The notes beneath the pieces were generated by a model. The model worked only from the letters and a program-made list of their open reading frames with translations. It was not told the origin of the DNA and did not search any database. Positions 17,391 through 28,746 of a stretch of 64,000 bases of DNA are shown here, in pieces. Both the position numbers and the translations under genes were made by a program. The stretch is from Streptomyces sp. rh34 (lineage in GTDB: Bacteria > Actinomycetota > Actinomycetes > Streptomycetales > Streptomycetaceae), in the NCBI RefSeq assembly GCF_002551245.1, contig NZ_NTGZ01000001.1:62001-126000 (forward strand). The letters are read 5' to 3'. How positions within the stretch are numbered: position 1 is the stretch's first letter; each line of letters starts with the position of its first letter.

Positions 17391-18902
17391 TCAGTACGAG
17401 AAGGCCATCGGCCGGTCGGCGTCTTCTTCGTCGTGGCCGCCGATCCGGGTGGGCGGGTTGAGGTCGTCCTCGGTGAGTTCTGGGGGGCCGGCCTTGATGT
17501 ACTTCACGAGCAGCTTCACCTCGATCACGGCGAGCACCGCGTACAGCAGGGTGAAGACGATCATCGAGGTGATGACCTCGCCCTGCGAGACACCGGGGGA
17601 GACCCCGGCACGGGTCTGGAGCACTCCGTAGACGACCCACGGCTGGCGGCCCATCTCGGTGAAGATCCAGCCCCAGGAGTTGGCGATCAGCGGGAAGAGC
17701 AGGGTCCAGAGCGCGACGACCCAGTAGAGCTTGGTGAGCCTCGGGCTCAGCGCCTTGTTCCTGAAGAGGACCAGCTGCGGCACCTCGTCCTCACCGGTCC
17801 GCAGCGCCGGTGGCAGCAGGAACTTCTTCCGGGTCAGCCAGAGCCCCAGGAGGCCGAGGCCGAAGGAGGCCATACCGAAGCCGATCATCCACCGGAAGCT
17901 CCAGAACGCGACCGGGATGTTGGGGCGGTAGTCACCGGGGCCGTACTTCTCCTCAAGGCTCTTGTTGATGTCGTTGATGCCGGGGACGTAGGAGTTCGGG
18001 TCGTTGTTGGCGAGGAAGGAGAGCACTCCGGGGATCGAGATCTCGACCGAGTTGTGGCCCTTGCTGACGTCCCCGTACGCGAAGATCGAGAACGGCGCCC
18101 CGTTCTGTCCGTCCCAGAGGGCCTCGGCGGCGGCCATCTTCATCGGCTGCTGCCGGAACATGACCTTGGCGAGGCTGTCGCCGCTGACGGCGGTGAGCAT
18201 TCCGGCGACCACGACGGTGATGAGGCCCAGGCGCAGCGAGGTCCGCATCACCGGGATGTGCTTCTTGCGTGCCAGGTGGAAGGCGGCGATGCCGACCATG
18301 AAGGCCCCGCCGACCAGGAACGCCGCCGTGATGGTGTGGAAGAACTGGGTGACCGCGGTGTCCTGGGTGAGCACCCGCCAGAAGTCGGTCAGCTCGGCGC
18401 GGCCGCGCTCCTCGTTGATCAGGTAGCCGACCGGATGCTGCATCCAGGAGTTGGCCGCCAGGATGAAGTACGCGGAGAGGATCGTGCCGATCGAGACCAT
18501 CCACATGCAGGCGAGGTGGATCTTCTTCGGCAGCTTGTCCCAGCCGAAGATCCACAGGCCGATGAAGGTGGACTCGAAGAAGAAGGCGATCAGCGCCTCG
18601 AAGGCGAGCGGAGCGCCGAAGACGTCACCGACGAAGCGCGAGTAGTCCGACCAGTTCATGCCGAACTGGAACTCCTGGACGATGCCCGTGACGACGCCCA
18701 TGGCGATGTTGATCAGGAACAGCTTGCCCCAGAACTTCGTCGCCCTGAGGTACTTCTCGTTCTCCGTCCGCACCCAGGCGGTCTGCAGGCCGGCGGTGAG
18801 CGCGGCGAGCGAGATCGTCAGGGGGACGAAGAGGAAGTGGTAGACGGTGGTGATGCCGAACTGCCATCGCGCCAGGGTCTCCGGCGCCAGAGCGAGGTCC
18901 AC
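17391..18902 (-). CDS. cydA: Cytochrome bd oxidase subunit I
   Basis: 503 aa, heme-bearing subunit of cytochrome bd. H22 (TTVYHFLFVPLTI) and the His near residue 190 (QFFHTITAAFLVGG) fit the axial heme ligands; GRQPWVVYG is the conserved quinol-site motif. Its length suits the short Q-loop form usual in Gram-positive bacteria. First gene of the cyd cluster, with a Rex operator 85 bp upstream, so expression is expected to rise when NADH/NAD rises under oxygen limitation. Confidence 0.96.
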   Translation of the reverse strand: MDLALAPETLARWQFGITTVYHFLFVPLTISLAALTAGLQTAWVRTENEKYLRATKFWGKLFLINIAMGVVTGIVQEFQFGMNWSDYSRFVGDVFGAPLAFEALIAFFFESTFIGLWIFGWDKLPKKIHLACMWMVSIGTILSAYFILAANSWMQHPVGYLINEERGRAELTDFWRVLTQDTAVTQFFHTITAAFLVGGAFMVGIAAFHLARKKHIPVMRTSLRLGLITVVVAGMLTAVSGDSLAKVMFRQQPMKMAAAEALWDGQNGAPFSIFAYGDVSKGHNSVEISIPGVLSFLANNDPNSYVPGINDINKSLEEKYGPGDYRPNIPVAFWSFRWMIGFGMASFGLGLLGLWLTRKKFLLPPALRTGEDEVPQLVLFRNKALSPRLTKLYWVVALWTLLFPLIANSWGWIFTEMGRQPWVVYGVLQTRAGVSPGVSQGEVITSMIVFTLLYAVLAVIEVKLLVKYIKAGPPELTEDDLNPPTRIGGHDEEDADRPMAFSY

Positions 18903-18986
18903 GTCGTCAGTCTCCTTACATCGCCGTGGTCATACCGGCACTACGCCCCTTTGATCCCACCGATTACGGGAGAAAGCAGGCGAGCT

Positions 18987-19002
18987 TGTGAACGCGTTCA
19001 CA
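18987..19002. promoter_or_regulatory. Rex operator of cydA
   Basis: Perfect 16-bp palindrome TGTGAACGCGTTCACA, matching the Rex operator consensus known upstream of the S. coelicolor cyd operon. Rex is a repressor that releases DNA when NADH is high. Confidence 0.88.
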
Positions 19003-19080
19003 TTCACAAGCAATTATGGCGCACACACTTTCGGACCCTTCGTCGGGGGTACCCCTTTTCGGCCCCCGCCCCACGCAAAG

Positions 19081-19112
19081 GGCCCCGGACCTCACGTTCG
19101 AGGTCCGGGGCC
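19081..19112 (-). terminator. hisC terminator hairpin
   Basis: Perfect 13-bp stem GGCCCCGGACCTC with its complement and a 6-nt loop, 26 bp beyond the hisC stop. Confidence 0.8.
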
Positions 19113-19137
19113 ACGGCCGTACAGGCGTGTGCGGGTT

Positions 19138-20217
19138 CTACAGCTCCGCGCGGAACGCCTCCGCCGCCTTCAGGAACAGGTCGTTGCCCTCGTCCTCGCC
19201 GATGGAGACCCGCACCCCCTCGCCCGCGAACGGCCGCACGACCACACCGGCCCGCTCACAGGCCCGCGCGAAGTCGAGGGTCCGCTCGCCGAGCCGCAGC
19301 CAGACGAAGTTCGCGTGCGACTCCGGCACGGTCCAGCCCTGACGCACCAGCTCCGCGCTCACCCGGGTGCGCTCGGTGACCAGCGAGCCCACCCGGCCCA
19401 GCAGCTCGTCCTCCGCGCGGAGCGAGGCCACCGCCGCGTCCTGGGCGAGCTGGCTCACCCCGAAGGGGACGGCCGTCTTGCGCAGCGCCGCGGCCACCGG
19501 CTCGTGGGCCACCGCGAAGCCGACCCGCAGCCCGGCCAGACCGTACGCCTTGGAGAAGGTCCGCAGCACCGCCACATTGGGCCGGTTCCGGTAGATCTCG
19601 ATGCCGTCCGGCACCTCGGCGTCGCGGATGAACTCCCTGTACGCCTCGTCGAGCACCACCAGCACATCGCTCGGCACCCGGTCGAGGAACCGTTCCAGCT
19701 CGGCCCGGCGCACCACCGTGCCGGTGGGGTTGTTGGGATTGCAGACGAAGATCAGCCGGGTCCGGTCGGTGATCGCGTCCGCCATCGCGTCGAGGTCGTG
19801 CACCTCACCGTCGGTCAGCGGGACCTTCACCGAGGTCGCGCCGCTGACCTGGGTGATGATCGGGTACGCCTCGAAGGACCGCCAGGCGTAGATGACCTCG
19901 TCGCCGGGCCCGGAGGTGGCCTGGAGCAGCTGCTGGGCCACCCCCACCGACCCGGTGCCGGTGGCGAGATGCGTCAGGGGCACACCGAAACGGTCGGCCA
20001 GCTCGTTCATCAGGCCGGTGCACGCCATGTCCGGGTAGCGGTTGAAGTTCCCCGCGGCGGCGAGCGCCGACTCCAGAACCCCCGGCAGCGGCGGATAGGG
20101 ATTCTCGTTGGAGGACAGCTTGTACGCGACCGGTCCGCCGGCCGCCGCCGGCTTCCCCGGCACATAGGCGGGAACGCCGTCCAGCTCGGCGCGCAGCTTG
20201 GGGCTCGTCTCGCTCAC
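19138..20217 (-). CDS. hisC: Histidinol-phosphate / aromatic aminotransferase (class I/II, PLP)
   Basis: 359 aa, fold-type I aminotransferase. SSNENPYPP (35-43) binds substrate, NPNNPTG near 160 and [14 protein letters not shown] near 220 hold the PLP lysine (about K222). It transfers an amino group to imidazole-acetol phosphate in histidine synthesis, or to aromatic keto-acids. No other his gene is nearby, so this may be a second, broad-specificity copy. GTG start with GAGGAGG upstream. Monocistronic, with its own terminator. Confidence 0.88.
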   Translation of the reverse strand: MSETSPKLRAELDGVPAYVPGKPAAAGGPVAYKLSSNENPYPPLPGVLESALAAAGNFNRYPDMACTGLMNELADRFGVPLTHLATGTGSVGVAQQLLQATSGPGDEVIYAWRSFEAYPIITQVSGATSVKVPLTDGEVHDLDAMADAITDRTRLIFVCNPNNPTGTVVRRAELERFLDRVPSDVLVVLDEAYREFIRDAEVPDGIEIYRNRPNVAVLRTFSKAYGLAGLRVGFAVAHEPVAAALRKTAVPFGVSQLAQDAAVASLRAEDELLGRVGSLVTERTRVSAELVRQGWTVPESHANFVWLRLGERTLDFARACERAGVVVRPFAGEGVRVSIGEDEGNDLFLKAAEAFRAEL

Positions 20218-20622
20218 CGCAGGTCCTCCTCGACCGTCCGTTCACAGCAATACTGCACACCTTATGAGGATTGGGCCCCGCTGCGAATGGCCCGAGCGGG
20301 AAATCGACCGCAGTGCCCGGGAATGGGGCCTCGCACGGGGCCGGTCCGAGGCCTCTCCGAGGGGGAGTGTTTCCCGATCCGGCGCGCGCCGGTGGCTCGC
20401 GCCGTGGCGCGCGTCCCCCGAAGTGGTGAGTTGAGACCTCTTCGAGACATCACACATTCAGCAGGCTGTCGGCCCTCGACACCTGAAACACATATGCAGA
20501 ACCGTCCAACTCCCTTGCATTATAAGGATTCTGATGGGCAGTGACCTTGCAGAAACGTGCCTGTCAACGTGTGCATATGCGACCGGACCGACCACCCCTC
20601 GGAGCCCTACTATCGGCTCGCC
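20218..20622. other. Divergent promoter region hisC / LacI regulator
   Basis: 405 bases with no supported gene. The right half (20480-20620) is more AT-rich. It contains two CATATG-centred palindromes (20491-20496 and GCATATGC at 20573-20580) and TACTAT at 20608-20613, placed as a -10 for a nearly leaderless start at 20623. A 16-codon frame at 20494-20544 has no ribosome site and was not called. Confidence 0.5.
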
Positions 20623-21735
20623 ATGACAGCAGCAGGGAAGCACCAGGTGAGCCGGACGGAGACCCCCCGGCGCAGCGGCCGGCCAGGACGGGCGGGGATC
20701 CGTGATGTGGCCGCCGCGGCCGGAGTCTCGATCACGACCGTCTCCGACGCGCTCAACGGCAAGGGCAGGCTCCCGGACGCCACCCGCAGCCATGTCCGCG
20801 AGGTCGCCGAGCGCCTGGGCTACCGCCCGTCCGCCGCGGCCCGAACCCTCCGTACGGGCAAGTCGGGCCTGATCGGCCTGACCGTGACCACGTACGGGAA
20901 TGAACCTTTCACCTTCACCGAATTCGCGTACTTCGCGGAGATGGCGAGAGCCGCGACCTCCGCGGCGCTCGCCCGCGGATACGCGCTCGTCATCCTCCCC
21001 GCCACCTCCCGGCACGACGTCTGGTCGAACGTCGCGCTCGACGGGACCGTCGTCATCGACCCCTCCGACCAGGACCCGGTCGTCACCGAACTCGTGCGCC
21101 AGGGACTGCCCGTCGTCTCGGACGGCCGCCCGGCCGGGACGCTCCCCGTCACCGCCTGGGTCGACAACGACCACCGGGCCGCCGTTCTCGACCTCCTCGA
21201 CCATCTCGCCGCCGCCGGGGCCCGCCGTATCGGCCTGCTGACCGGCAACACGACCGACACGTACACCCGGTTGTCCACCACCGCCTACCTCCACTGGTGC
21301 GAGCGGGTCGGCCAGGACCCCGTCTACGAGTCCTACCCGGCCCACGACCCCTGCGCGGGGGCGGTCGCCGCCGACCGGCTGCTCGCCCGCCCGGACCGCC
21401 CGGACGCGGTCTACGGGCTCTTCGACCCCAATGGGACCGATCTCCTCGCGGCGGCACGCCGGTACGGGCTGCGGGTCCCCGAGGACCTGCTGCTGGTCTG
21501 CTGCAGCGAGTCCACCGTGTACGCGGCAACCGAGCCGCCCATCACGACGCTCTCGCTCAAGCCCCGCCGCATCGGCACGGCCGTCGTCCAACTCCTCATC
21601 GACGCCATCGAAGGGGTCGAACACGACGGTCCGGTGGAGCAGGTCATACCGACGGAGCTCATCGTCCGGACCTCCTCGCAACGACGTCCACCGCGCACCA
21701 CGGTCAGCGCACCGCGCTCCCCCAGTGGGGACTGA
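20623..21735 (+). CDS. LacI family transcriptional regulator
   Basis: 370 aa. The N-terminal HTH (GIRDVAAAAGVSITTVSDALNGKGRL, here residues about 26-51) is followed by a periplasmic-binding-protein-like effector domain, with a well conserved hinge (RPSAAARTLRTGKSGLIGL). It likely senses a small metabolite, unknown here; no sugar operon adjoins it. Start uncertain: ATG 20623 with a -10-like TACTAT just before it (leaderless), or GTG 20647, which has GGGAAG upstream. Confidence 0.9.
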   Translation: MTAAGKHQVSRTETPRRSGRPGRAGIRDVAAAAGVSITTVSDALNGKGRLPDATRSHVREVAERLGYRPSAAARTLRTGKSGLIGLTVTTYGNEPFTFTEFAYFAEMARAATSAALARGYALVILPATSRHDVWSNVALDGTVVIDPSDQDPVVTELVRQGLPVVSDGRPAGTLPVTAWVDNDHRAAVLDLLDHLAAAGARRIGLLTGNTTDTYTRLSTTAYLHWCERVGQDPVYESYPAHDPCAGAVAADRLLARPDRPDAVYGLFDPNGTDLLAAARRYGLRVPEDLLLVCCSESTVYAATEPPITTLSLKPRRIGTAVVQLLIDAIEGVEHDGPVEQVIPTELIVRTSSQRRPPRTTVSAPRSPSGD

Positions 21736-21909
21736 TCAGCTCTTTTCGGACCAATCGACCGGTGAACCGCGCGTGCTCCCGGATTCACCACCCCTGGTGC
21801 GTCACACAGGTCGATCCGCATTCCTATGATGGGCGCACGACACCGCGGACCACCTCTACCAGGCAGGGCCCGTCAGGTGTACGGCGGCGCGACGGTGGTG
21901 GAGGGGTCG

Positions 21910-23070
21910 ATGACTCAGGGGGCCGGTCAGGAACCCGTGGTGCGGACGGCGACGTTGCGTGACTTCCGGGTACCGCCGTACGCGCAGACACCCGTGCCAC
22001 CGCAGGCGCGGGCGGCACCACCTTCACCGGTGCCGCCGCGTGCACCGGAACCGAACCCTCCGGCGCCGGGCGCCTCCGTACCGCCGCACGCTCCCGTGCC
22101 GCCCCGTCCCCCGCACCCCGGCAACGCCGTCGTGGGCGACGGGCAGCCGGAGGGCTACACACCGACCGAGCGGGACCTTCCGGTCATCCGCCGCGGCGAC
22201 ACGGTCCAGGTACGGACCGTTCCCGAGCCGAGCCCCGCGGCCGAGGACAGCCGCGGCCCGCTCTTCGTCGTCGGCGACGTCCACGGCTACCTGGACGAGC
22301 TGCTCTCCGCCCTCGGCGAACAGGGCCTCATCGACGCCGACGGGAGCTGGGCCGCGGGCAACGCCCGGCTGTGGTTCCTCGGCGACTTCACCGACCGCGG
22401 ACCGGACGGCATCGGGGTCATCGACCTCGTCATGCGGCTCTCCGCCGAGGCGGCGGCGGCCGGCGGCTACTGCAAGGCCCTGATGGGCAACCACGAGCTG
22501 CTGCTGATCGGCGCCAAGCGGTTCGCCGACACCCCCGTCAACTCCGGGGCGGGCACCGCCACCTTCCAGGCCGCCTGGCTCCTCAACGGCGGCCAGAAGA
22601 CCGACATGGAGCGCCTCCAGGACGTCCACCTCCAGTGGATGTCCCGGCTCGACGCGGTCGTCGAGGAGGACGGGCATCTGCTGATGCACTCCGACACGAC
22701 GGCCTACCTCGACTACGGGTCCACCATCGAGGACGTCAATGACACGATCACGGCCATTCTCACGCGCAATGACGCCGACGAGTGCTGGGACCTCTTCCGC
22801 AAGCTCACCAAGCGGTTCGCCTTCCGCGACGAGGGCGGCGCCCAAGCGGTGCGCGAGCTGCTGACGACGTACGGCGGACAGCGCGTCGTCCATGGTCACA
22901 GCCCCATTCCGTACCTCCTGGGCGAGGTCGGCACGGAGGAGGGCGAGGACGGCGCGGGGCCCGTGATCAACGGCCCGCACGTGTACGCGGACGACCTCGC
23001 CATCGCCATGGACGGCGGAGTGACCATGGCCGGAAAGCTGTTGGTGGTCCAACTCCCGCTGCATGACTGA
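21910..23070 (+). CDS. Metallophosphoesterase (PPP-type serine/threonine phosphatase-like)
   Basis: 386 aa. The first 85 residues are Pro/Ala-rich and probably disordered. The catalytic domain then shows the calcineurin-like series GDVHG (about 121), GDFTDRG (157), GNHE (193) and HGHS (329), the di-metal ligands and catalytic His of PPP phosphatases. Cytosolic, with no signal peptide. It could act on phosphoproteins or nucleotides such as Ap4A. ATG 21910 follows GGAGGGG; TATGAT at 21823-21828 could be its -10. Confidence 0.85.
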   Translation: MTQGAGQEPVVRTATLRDFRVPPYAQTPVPPQARAAPPSPVPPRAPEPNPPAPGASVPPHAPVPPRPPHPGNAVVGDGQPEGYTPTERDLPVIRRGDTVQVRTVPEPSPAAEDSRGPLFVVGDVHGYLDELLSALGEQGLIDADGSWAAGNARLWFLGDFTDRGPDGIGVIDLVMRLSAEAAAAGGYCKALMGNHELLLIGAKRFADTPVNSGAGTATFQAAWLLNGGQKTDMERLQDVHLQWMSRLDAVVEEDGHLLMHSDTTAYLDYGSTIEDVNDTITAILTRNDADECWDLFRKLTKRFAFRDEGGAQAVRELLTTYGGQRVVHGHSPIPYLLGEVGTEEGEDGAGPVINGPHVYADDLAIAMDGGVTMAGKLLVVQLPLHD

Positions 23071-23124
23071 CCGTCGGCGGGGAAGGCGATTCAGGTTCCG
23101 CCTGCGCCGACCTCGCCGATCGAC

Positions 23125-23142
23125 GGGCCCGTCACCGGGCCC
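23125..23142 (+). terminator. Possible terminator of phosphatase gene
   Basis: 7-bp stem GGGCCCG/CGGGCCC with a TCAC loop, 55 bp after the stop and followed by AATT. Confidence 0.45.
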
Positions 23143-23273
23143 AATTCTGGAAACACCCTGTCACCCCGTGCCGTGAGCGCTCTACCATCGGCGTATCAGT
23201 GGCAGGCTCTCCTCCGTTTCCGCCCGATCGCCCGGTCCACGCGGGCAGCCGGGCACCGACGGAGCATCGGGGG

Positions 23274-24104
23274 ATGCAGATGACAAGCGCTCCGCACCTG
23301 CTGGCCGAGGACGGACCCGAGTACGAGCGGATCCTGGGCGACGCACTGCGCCACGCTCATGAACGCCCGGACCTGGAGGGCGTCGGGGACCGGCTCAACA
23401 CCGAACAGCTGCGCACCATGGCGCTCAGCGCCACGGCGCTGATCACCGCGGCCGCGGCCACCGAGTACGAGCACTACGTCAAGGCCCGGGGCGAGCTGCG
23501 CCGCGCGGCGACCGCGGAGGGGGTCGACGGCGGTCCGGCCGCGGACGGGCCGCGGAGCACGGCGGCCGGATCGGGCGCCGGCATAGGCGCGGTCATCACG
23601 GTCCTGACCCCGCTGCTGGCCGGCTCGGCGGCCGTCATCTTCCTGGTCGTCGGCTACCTCCTGAAGGCGGTCAGCCCGTTGGTGGCCTTCGGCGGCTCGA
23701 TGGTCGCGGCCGGATGGTTCTTCGCCGCGGTCGCCGCCGCGGCGATCCTGGTCGCGGCCGTCGGGCTGCTCGTCACCGCGCTCCGCAACGGCGCGACGTC
23801 ACTGGCCGCCGAGAACGAGGAGCAGGAGCTTCCCGAGGACGTCGCGCGGGCCAGGGAGGCGTGGCGCCACGCGCTGCTGGAGCGTGGCATCCTCCCGTTC
23901 CTCCGGGACGCCCTCGCCGACCCCACTGCGGGGCCCGCCGCACGGACCCCGCACCGTTCGCCCGACCGCATCCCGAAGGTCGGGTACAGCAGGCCGGACT
24001 TCTCCGGCCCGGACGACGGCCCGGCGGCCGGCCCCCGGCCGACCTTCACCAGCCCCGACTTCACGAGCCCGGACTTCGGCGGACCCGAGCACCGCCCGGA
24101 CTGA
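23274..24104 (+). CDS. Membrane protein of unknown function
   Basis: 276 aa, no recognised family. A soluble helical N-terminus of about 85 residues is followed by two membrane spans (about 100-130 and 140-168) and a cytosolic or extracellular tail. The C-terminal 50 residues are Pro/Asp-rich with repeated F-T/S-S/G-P-D units (TFTSPDFTSPDFGGPE). The start ATG 23274 has GGAGCATCGGGGG upstream; ATG 23280 is also possible. It stands alone, convergent with the DUF805 gene. Confidence 0.75.
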   Translation: MQMTSAPHLLAEDGPEYERILGDALRHAHERPDLEGVGDRLNTEQLRTMALSATALITAAAATEYEHYVKARGELRRAATAEGVDGGPAADGPRSTAAGSGAGIGAVITVLTPLLAGSAAVIFLVVGYLLKAVSPLVAFGGSMVAAGWFFAAVAAAAILVAAVGLLVTALRNGATSLAAENEEQELPEDVARAREAWRHALLERGILPFLRDALADPTAGPAARTPHRSPDRIPKVGYSRPDFSGPDDGPAAGPRPTFTSPDFTSPDFGGPEHRPD

Positions 24105-24177
24105 GATCCGGGGCCCCGGCACTCGCCTCGGACACGCCGCGGGCCGGGGCGGCAAGTGCCGCGCCCGGCCCGGGGAG

Positions 24178-24198
24178 CGCTCCGGTCGGACCGGAGCG
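24178..24198. terminator. Bidirectional terminator hairpin
   Basis: Perfect 9-bp stem CGCTCCGGT/ACCGGAGCG with a 3-nt loop, between two convergent genes and 6 bp from the DUF805 stop. Confidence 0.7.
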
Positions 24199-24203
24199 GT
24201 GGA

Positions 24204-24560
24204 TCACATGCCCTGCGGAGCCAGCTTCGGGTTGGCACCGTGCTGGTTCGTCTCCGGCTTGCCCTCCGAGGCGAGGAAGACGAGCAGGATGATGAAGCCG
24301 ACCAGCGGGATGAGCGAGATGAAGAACCACCAGCCCGAGCGGCCGGTGTCGTGCAGACGGCGCACGATGACCGCCAGCGACGGAACGATGGTCGCCGCCA
24401 GGTAGAGGTAGTACGGGATCTGCGTGCTGATCGCCGCGCCGATGGCCGACAGCACCACGGCGATGATGAAGTTGAAGAGCACGAACATCCAGTACTCCTT
24501 GCGGCGCGCGCGTCCGCTGAAGCCTGCGTAGTTCTTGAGTACGGCCAGGTACCAGTTCAC
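24204..24560 (-). CDS. DUF805 family membrane protein
   Basis: 118 aa. The opening WYLAVLKNYAGFSGRARRKE is the DUF805 signature, followed by three to four membrane spans and RRLHDTGRSGWW near residue 70, also typical. Function of the family is unknown. GTG 24560 has GAGGGA 6 nt upstream. Confidence 0.9.
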   Translation of the reverse strand: MNWYLAVLKNYAGFSGRARRKEYWMFVLFNFIIAVVLSAIGAAISTQIPYYLYLAATIVPSLAVIVRRLHDTGRSGWWFFISLIPLVGFIILLVFLASEGKPETNQHGANPKLAPQGM

Positions 24561-24619
24561 TGTGTTCCCTCCCCGGCCCTCGTTCCGAGGGCCCACCAAT
24601 TCAAGCCAAGCAAGCCGGA

Positions 24620-24648
24620 AAGTAAGCCACAGATAAGGAAAGGGTCAA
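24620..24648 (-). promoter_or_regulatory. Putative promoter of DUF805 gene
   Basis: On the minus strand TTGACC (24648-24643), a 17-bp spacer and TTACTT (24625-24620), 60 bp before the GTG. The -35 is close to the vegetative HrdB consensus; the -10 is weak. Confidence 0.45.
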
Positions 24649-24775
24649 GCGCAGGTGAGCTGCGGACCAAACGTACATACAGCTGCCACACGACCGTGTC
24701 CATACTGTCGCTTAACAAGGCGATCAATCACGCCAAAGTCCAGCGAACCAGGCCAGTCCCCCATAGGTGACAGAA

Positions 24776-24813
24776 CGCCCCCGGCCGCCGAGGACGATCC
24801 GGGGCCGGGGGCG
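24776..24813 (-). terminator. thiC terminator hairpin
   Basis: 11-bp GC stem CGCCCCCGGCC with its complement and a 16-nt loop, 21 bp after the thiC stop. Confidence 0.75.
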
Positions 24814-24834
24814 GGTCGATCAGCGAGGGGCGGG

Positions 24835-26775
<1,941 letters not shown>

Positions 26776-26851
26776 GCAAAGGTGCCTCCACGCTAGCGTC
26801 CTTTCCGGCGAGCTGACCAGAGGGACCTCGTGTTCTTGCGATGATCGCCCC

Positions 26852-28186
26852 GTGACCTCCCCCCAAAGCGACCCCGCACCCCAGCCGCCCCAGGGCCACA
26901 CCCACAGCCACGGGCCGGCCGCTCCGGTCTCCCGGCACCTGCGCAAGGTCATCGCCGCCGTGCTGATCCCGTTCGCGACGGCGGTCGTCGTCGGGCTGAT
27001 CGCGTTCTGGCCCGGCGGCGCGCCCGACCACGAGCGCACCGGCGTCGGATTCGACCGGCAGACCCAGGACGGCAAGGTCGTCCAGGTCGTCAAGGTCGAC
27101 TGCGCGGACGTCAACGCCGCGCAGGTGCCCCCGACCGGCGACACCTCCACGCCCTCGGGCCGGGAGGCCGTCAACGAGCAGGAGGGGGAGTGCGCGAAGG
27201 CCACCATCGAGGTGACCAGCGGCGACGACACCGGCCGAAAGTTCGTCGAGGTGGTCCAGCCGGACGCGCCCCGACAGCTCAAGGAGGGTCAGGGCGTGGT
27301 CGTGGCGTACGCCCCCGACGCGCCGCGCGACCTCCAGTACTCCGTGACCGACGTGGACCGGAAGATCCCGATGGCGGTCCTGGCCGGGATCTTCGCGCTG
27401 GCGGTGGTCCTGGTGGGCAGGATGCGCGGCGTGATGGCGCTGGTGGCGCTGGCCGTGTCGTTCACCGTGCTGACCCTGTTCATCCTGCCGGCGATCCTGC
27501 AGGGTTCGAACCCGCTGGTCGTGGCGGTGATCGGAGCCAGCGCGATCATGCTGGCGGCCCTCTATCTGTGCCACGGGGTGACGGCCCGTACGTCTGTCGC
27601 GGTCGTCGGCACACTGATCTCGCTGCTGCTGATCGGGCTGCTGGGCTCCCTGTTCATCGGCTGGGCGAGCCTGAGCGGCAACACCGACGACAACACCGGC
27701 CTCATCCACGGCCTCTACCCGGACATCGATATGAGCGGTCTGCTGCTGGCCGGCGTCATCATCGGTTCGCTCGGGGTGCTCGACGATGTGACGGTCACCC
27801 AGACCTCCGCCGTCTGGGAACTGCACCAGGCGGACCCGCGGATGGGTTGGAAGGGTCTGTACCGGGCAGGTATCCGCATCGGAAGGGACCACATCGCCTC
27901 GGTGGTCAACACCCTGGTGCTGGCGTACGCGGGCGCGGCGTTGCCGCTGCTGCTGCTCTTCTCCATCGCCCAGAGCAGTGTGGGGACGGTGGCCAACAGC
28001 GAGCTGGTCGCCGAGGAGATCGTCCGCACGCTGGTCGGGTCGATCGGCCTGGTCGCCTCGGTGCCGGTGACCACGGTGCTCGCCGCGCTGGTCGTCTCCG
28101 CGGACCGTCCGGGGTCCGGCGGCGCACAGGCGGCTACGGCCGCACCCGCGCGGACGGGTCGGGGCCGTCGTCGAAGGAAGGGGTGA
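26852..28186 (+). CDS. YibE/F family membrane protein
   Basis: 444 aa. One N-terminal span (about 32-52), an extracytoplasmic region to about 165, then six to seven spans. The conserved segment GLIHGLYPDIDMSGLLLAG and the following IIGSLGVLDDVTVTQ are hallmarks of YibE/F proteins, whose function is unknown. A His-rich stretch (HTHSHG) lies near residue 14. GTG 26852 was chosen because similarity and composition begin there; no clear Shine-Dalgarno is seen. Confidence 0.88.
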   Translation: MTSPQSDPAPQPPQGHTHSHGPAAPVSRHLRKVIAAVLIPFATAVVVGLIAFWPGGAPDHERTGVGFDRQTQDGKVVQVVKVDCADVNAAQVPPTGDTSTPSGREAVNEQEGECAKATIEVTSGDDTGRKFVEVVQPDAPRQLKEGQGVVVAYAPDAPRDLQYSVTDVDRKIPMAVLAGIFALAVVLVGRMRGVMALVALAVSFTVLTLFILPAILQGSNPLVVAVIGASAIMLAALYLCHGVTARTSVAVVGTLISLLLIGLLGSLFIGWASLSGNTDDNTGLIHGLYPDIDMSGLLLAGVIIGSLGVLDDVTVTQTSAVWELHQADPRMGWKGLYRAGIRIGRDHIASVVNTLVLAYAGAALPLLLLFSIAQSSVGTVANSELVAEEIVRTLVGSIGLVASVPVTTVLAALVVSADRPGSGGAQAATAAPARTGRGRRRRKG

Positions 28187-28192
28187 GGGGCC

Positions 28193-28208
28193 ACCGGGTG
28201 CACCCGGT
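28193..28208. terminator. Palindrome between convergent YibE/F and ssgA
   Basis: 16-bp perfect palindrome ACCGGGTGCACCCGGT filling the 21-bp convergent gap. It could act as a weak bidirectional terminator. Confidence 0.35.
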
Positions 28209-28645
28209 CAGCCCGCGTTCTGCTCCTCGGCGAGGATGCGGCCCAGCGCATCCTCCAGGTTCCCGTCGAAGTCACCCAGCGTGTGTTCCTGACCGAGCGG
28301 CACGAGCTTGTCCGTCCGGTCGAGAAACGCCACCAGCGGCGCCGTCCCCGCCCGGAACAGCGCACGGTCCGCGCCGACCTGAAGCCGGATGTGCACATCG
28401 CCGAGGCCCTCGGGCTCGGTCGGGCCGATGTGCACATCGCCGTCGCCGCTCGGGCTGTTGAGCCCGTCCAGCAGCAGTTCGCGGCCGAATGCCCAGGTCA
28501 CAGGGGCATCGCCGGGCAGGTGGAACGTCATCCGGATGGCGTACGGATCGCCGACCTCGTACCGGAGCTCCACCGGAATACGGAACGAGAGCTCCTCGGA
28601 GACGAGGAAGCTCATCATGACCTCTGCTTGAACCGACTCGCGCAT
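28208..28645 (-). CDS. ssgA: Sporulation/cell-division activator SsgA
   Basis: 145 aa, SsgA-like protein. MRESVQAEVMMSFLVSEELS at the N-terminus, DPYAIRMTFHLPGD near 33 and the C-terminal ILAEEQN match SsgA itself rather than its paralogues. SALPs occur only in sporulating actinomycetes; SsgA activates septum-site selection and sporulation-specific division. The IclR-type gene ssgR just upstream supports the assignment, since SsgR activates ssgA in S. coelicolor. ATG 28645 follows GGGG at about 6-9 nt. Confidence 0.95.
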   Translation of the reverse strand: MRESVQAEVMMSFLVSEELSFRIPVELRYEVGDPYAIRMTFHLPGDAPVTWAFGRELLLDGLNSPSGDGDVHIGPTEPEGLGDVHIRLQVGADRALFRAGTAPLVAFLDRTDKLVPLGQEHTLGDFDGNLEDALGRILAEEQNAG

Positions 28646-28746
28646 CGTTCAACCCCGCAGTAGATGAAACTGGCCAGGAATGATCCCCCATGGCCCTATT
28701 GACGCCATCGTGGTGCACGCGATAGCAGATCACAAGGAGTGATTTT

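Noticed and set aside
11182-17631. Very long open frame (about 2149 codons) on the plus strand
   Set aside because: It is antisense to the GAF kinase, cydCD and cydB, which have clear families. GC-rich third positions leave the opposite strand free of stops, and its composition (Gly/Arg/Glu/Gln-rich) matches no protein.
20494-20544. 16-codon frame starting ATG CAG AAC in the hisC-LacI region
   Set aside because: No Shine-Dalgarno site, not supported by codon bias; it could be a leader peptide but there is no evidence.
24561-24834. Possible tRNA or integration site in the DUF805-thiC gap
   Set aside because: No cloverleaf, T-loop motif or flanking repeats could be found; only a promoter and the thiC terminator.
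28646-28746. Inverted repeat-like ATCGTGGTGCACGCGAT upstream of ssgA
   Set aside because: The arms have too many mismatches to call an operator, although SsgR must bind somewhere here.
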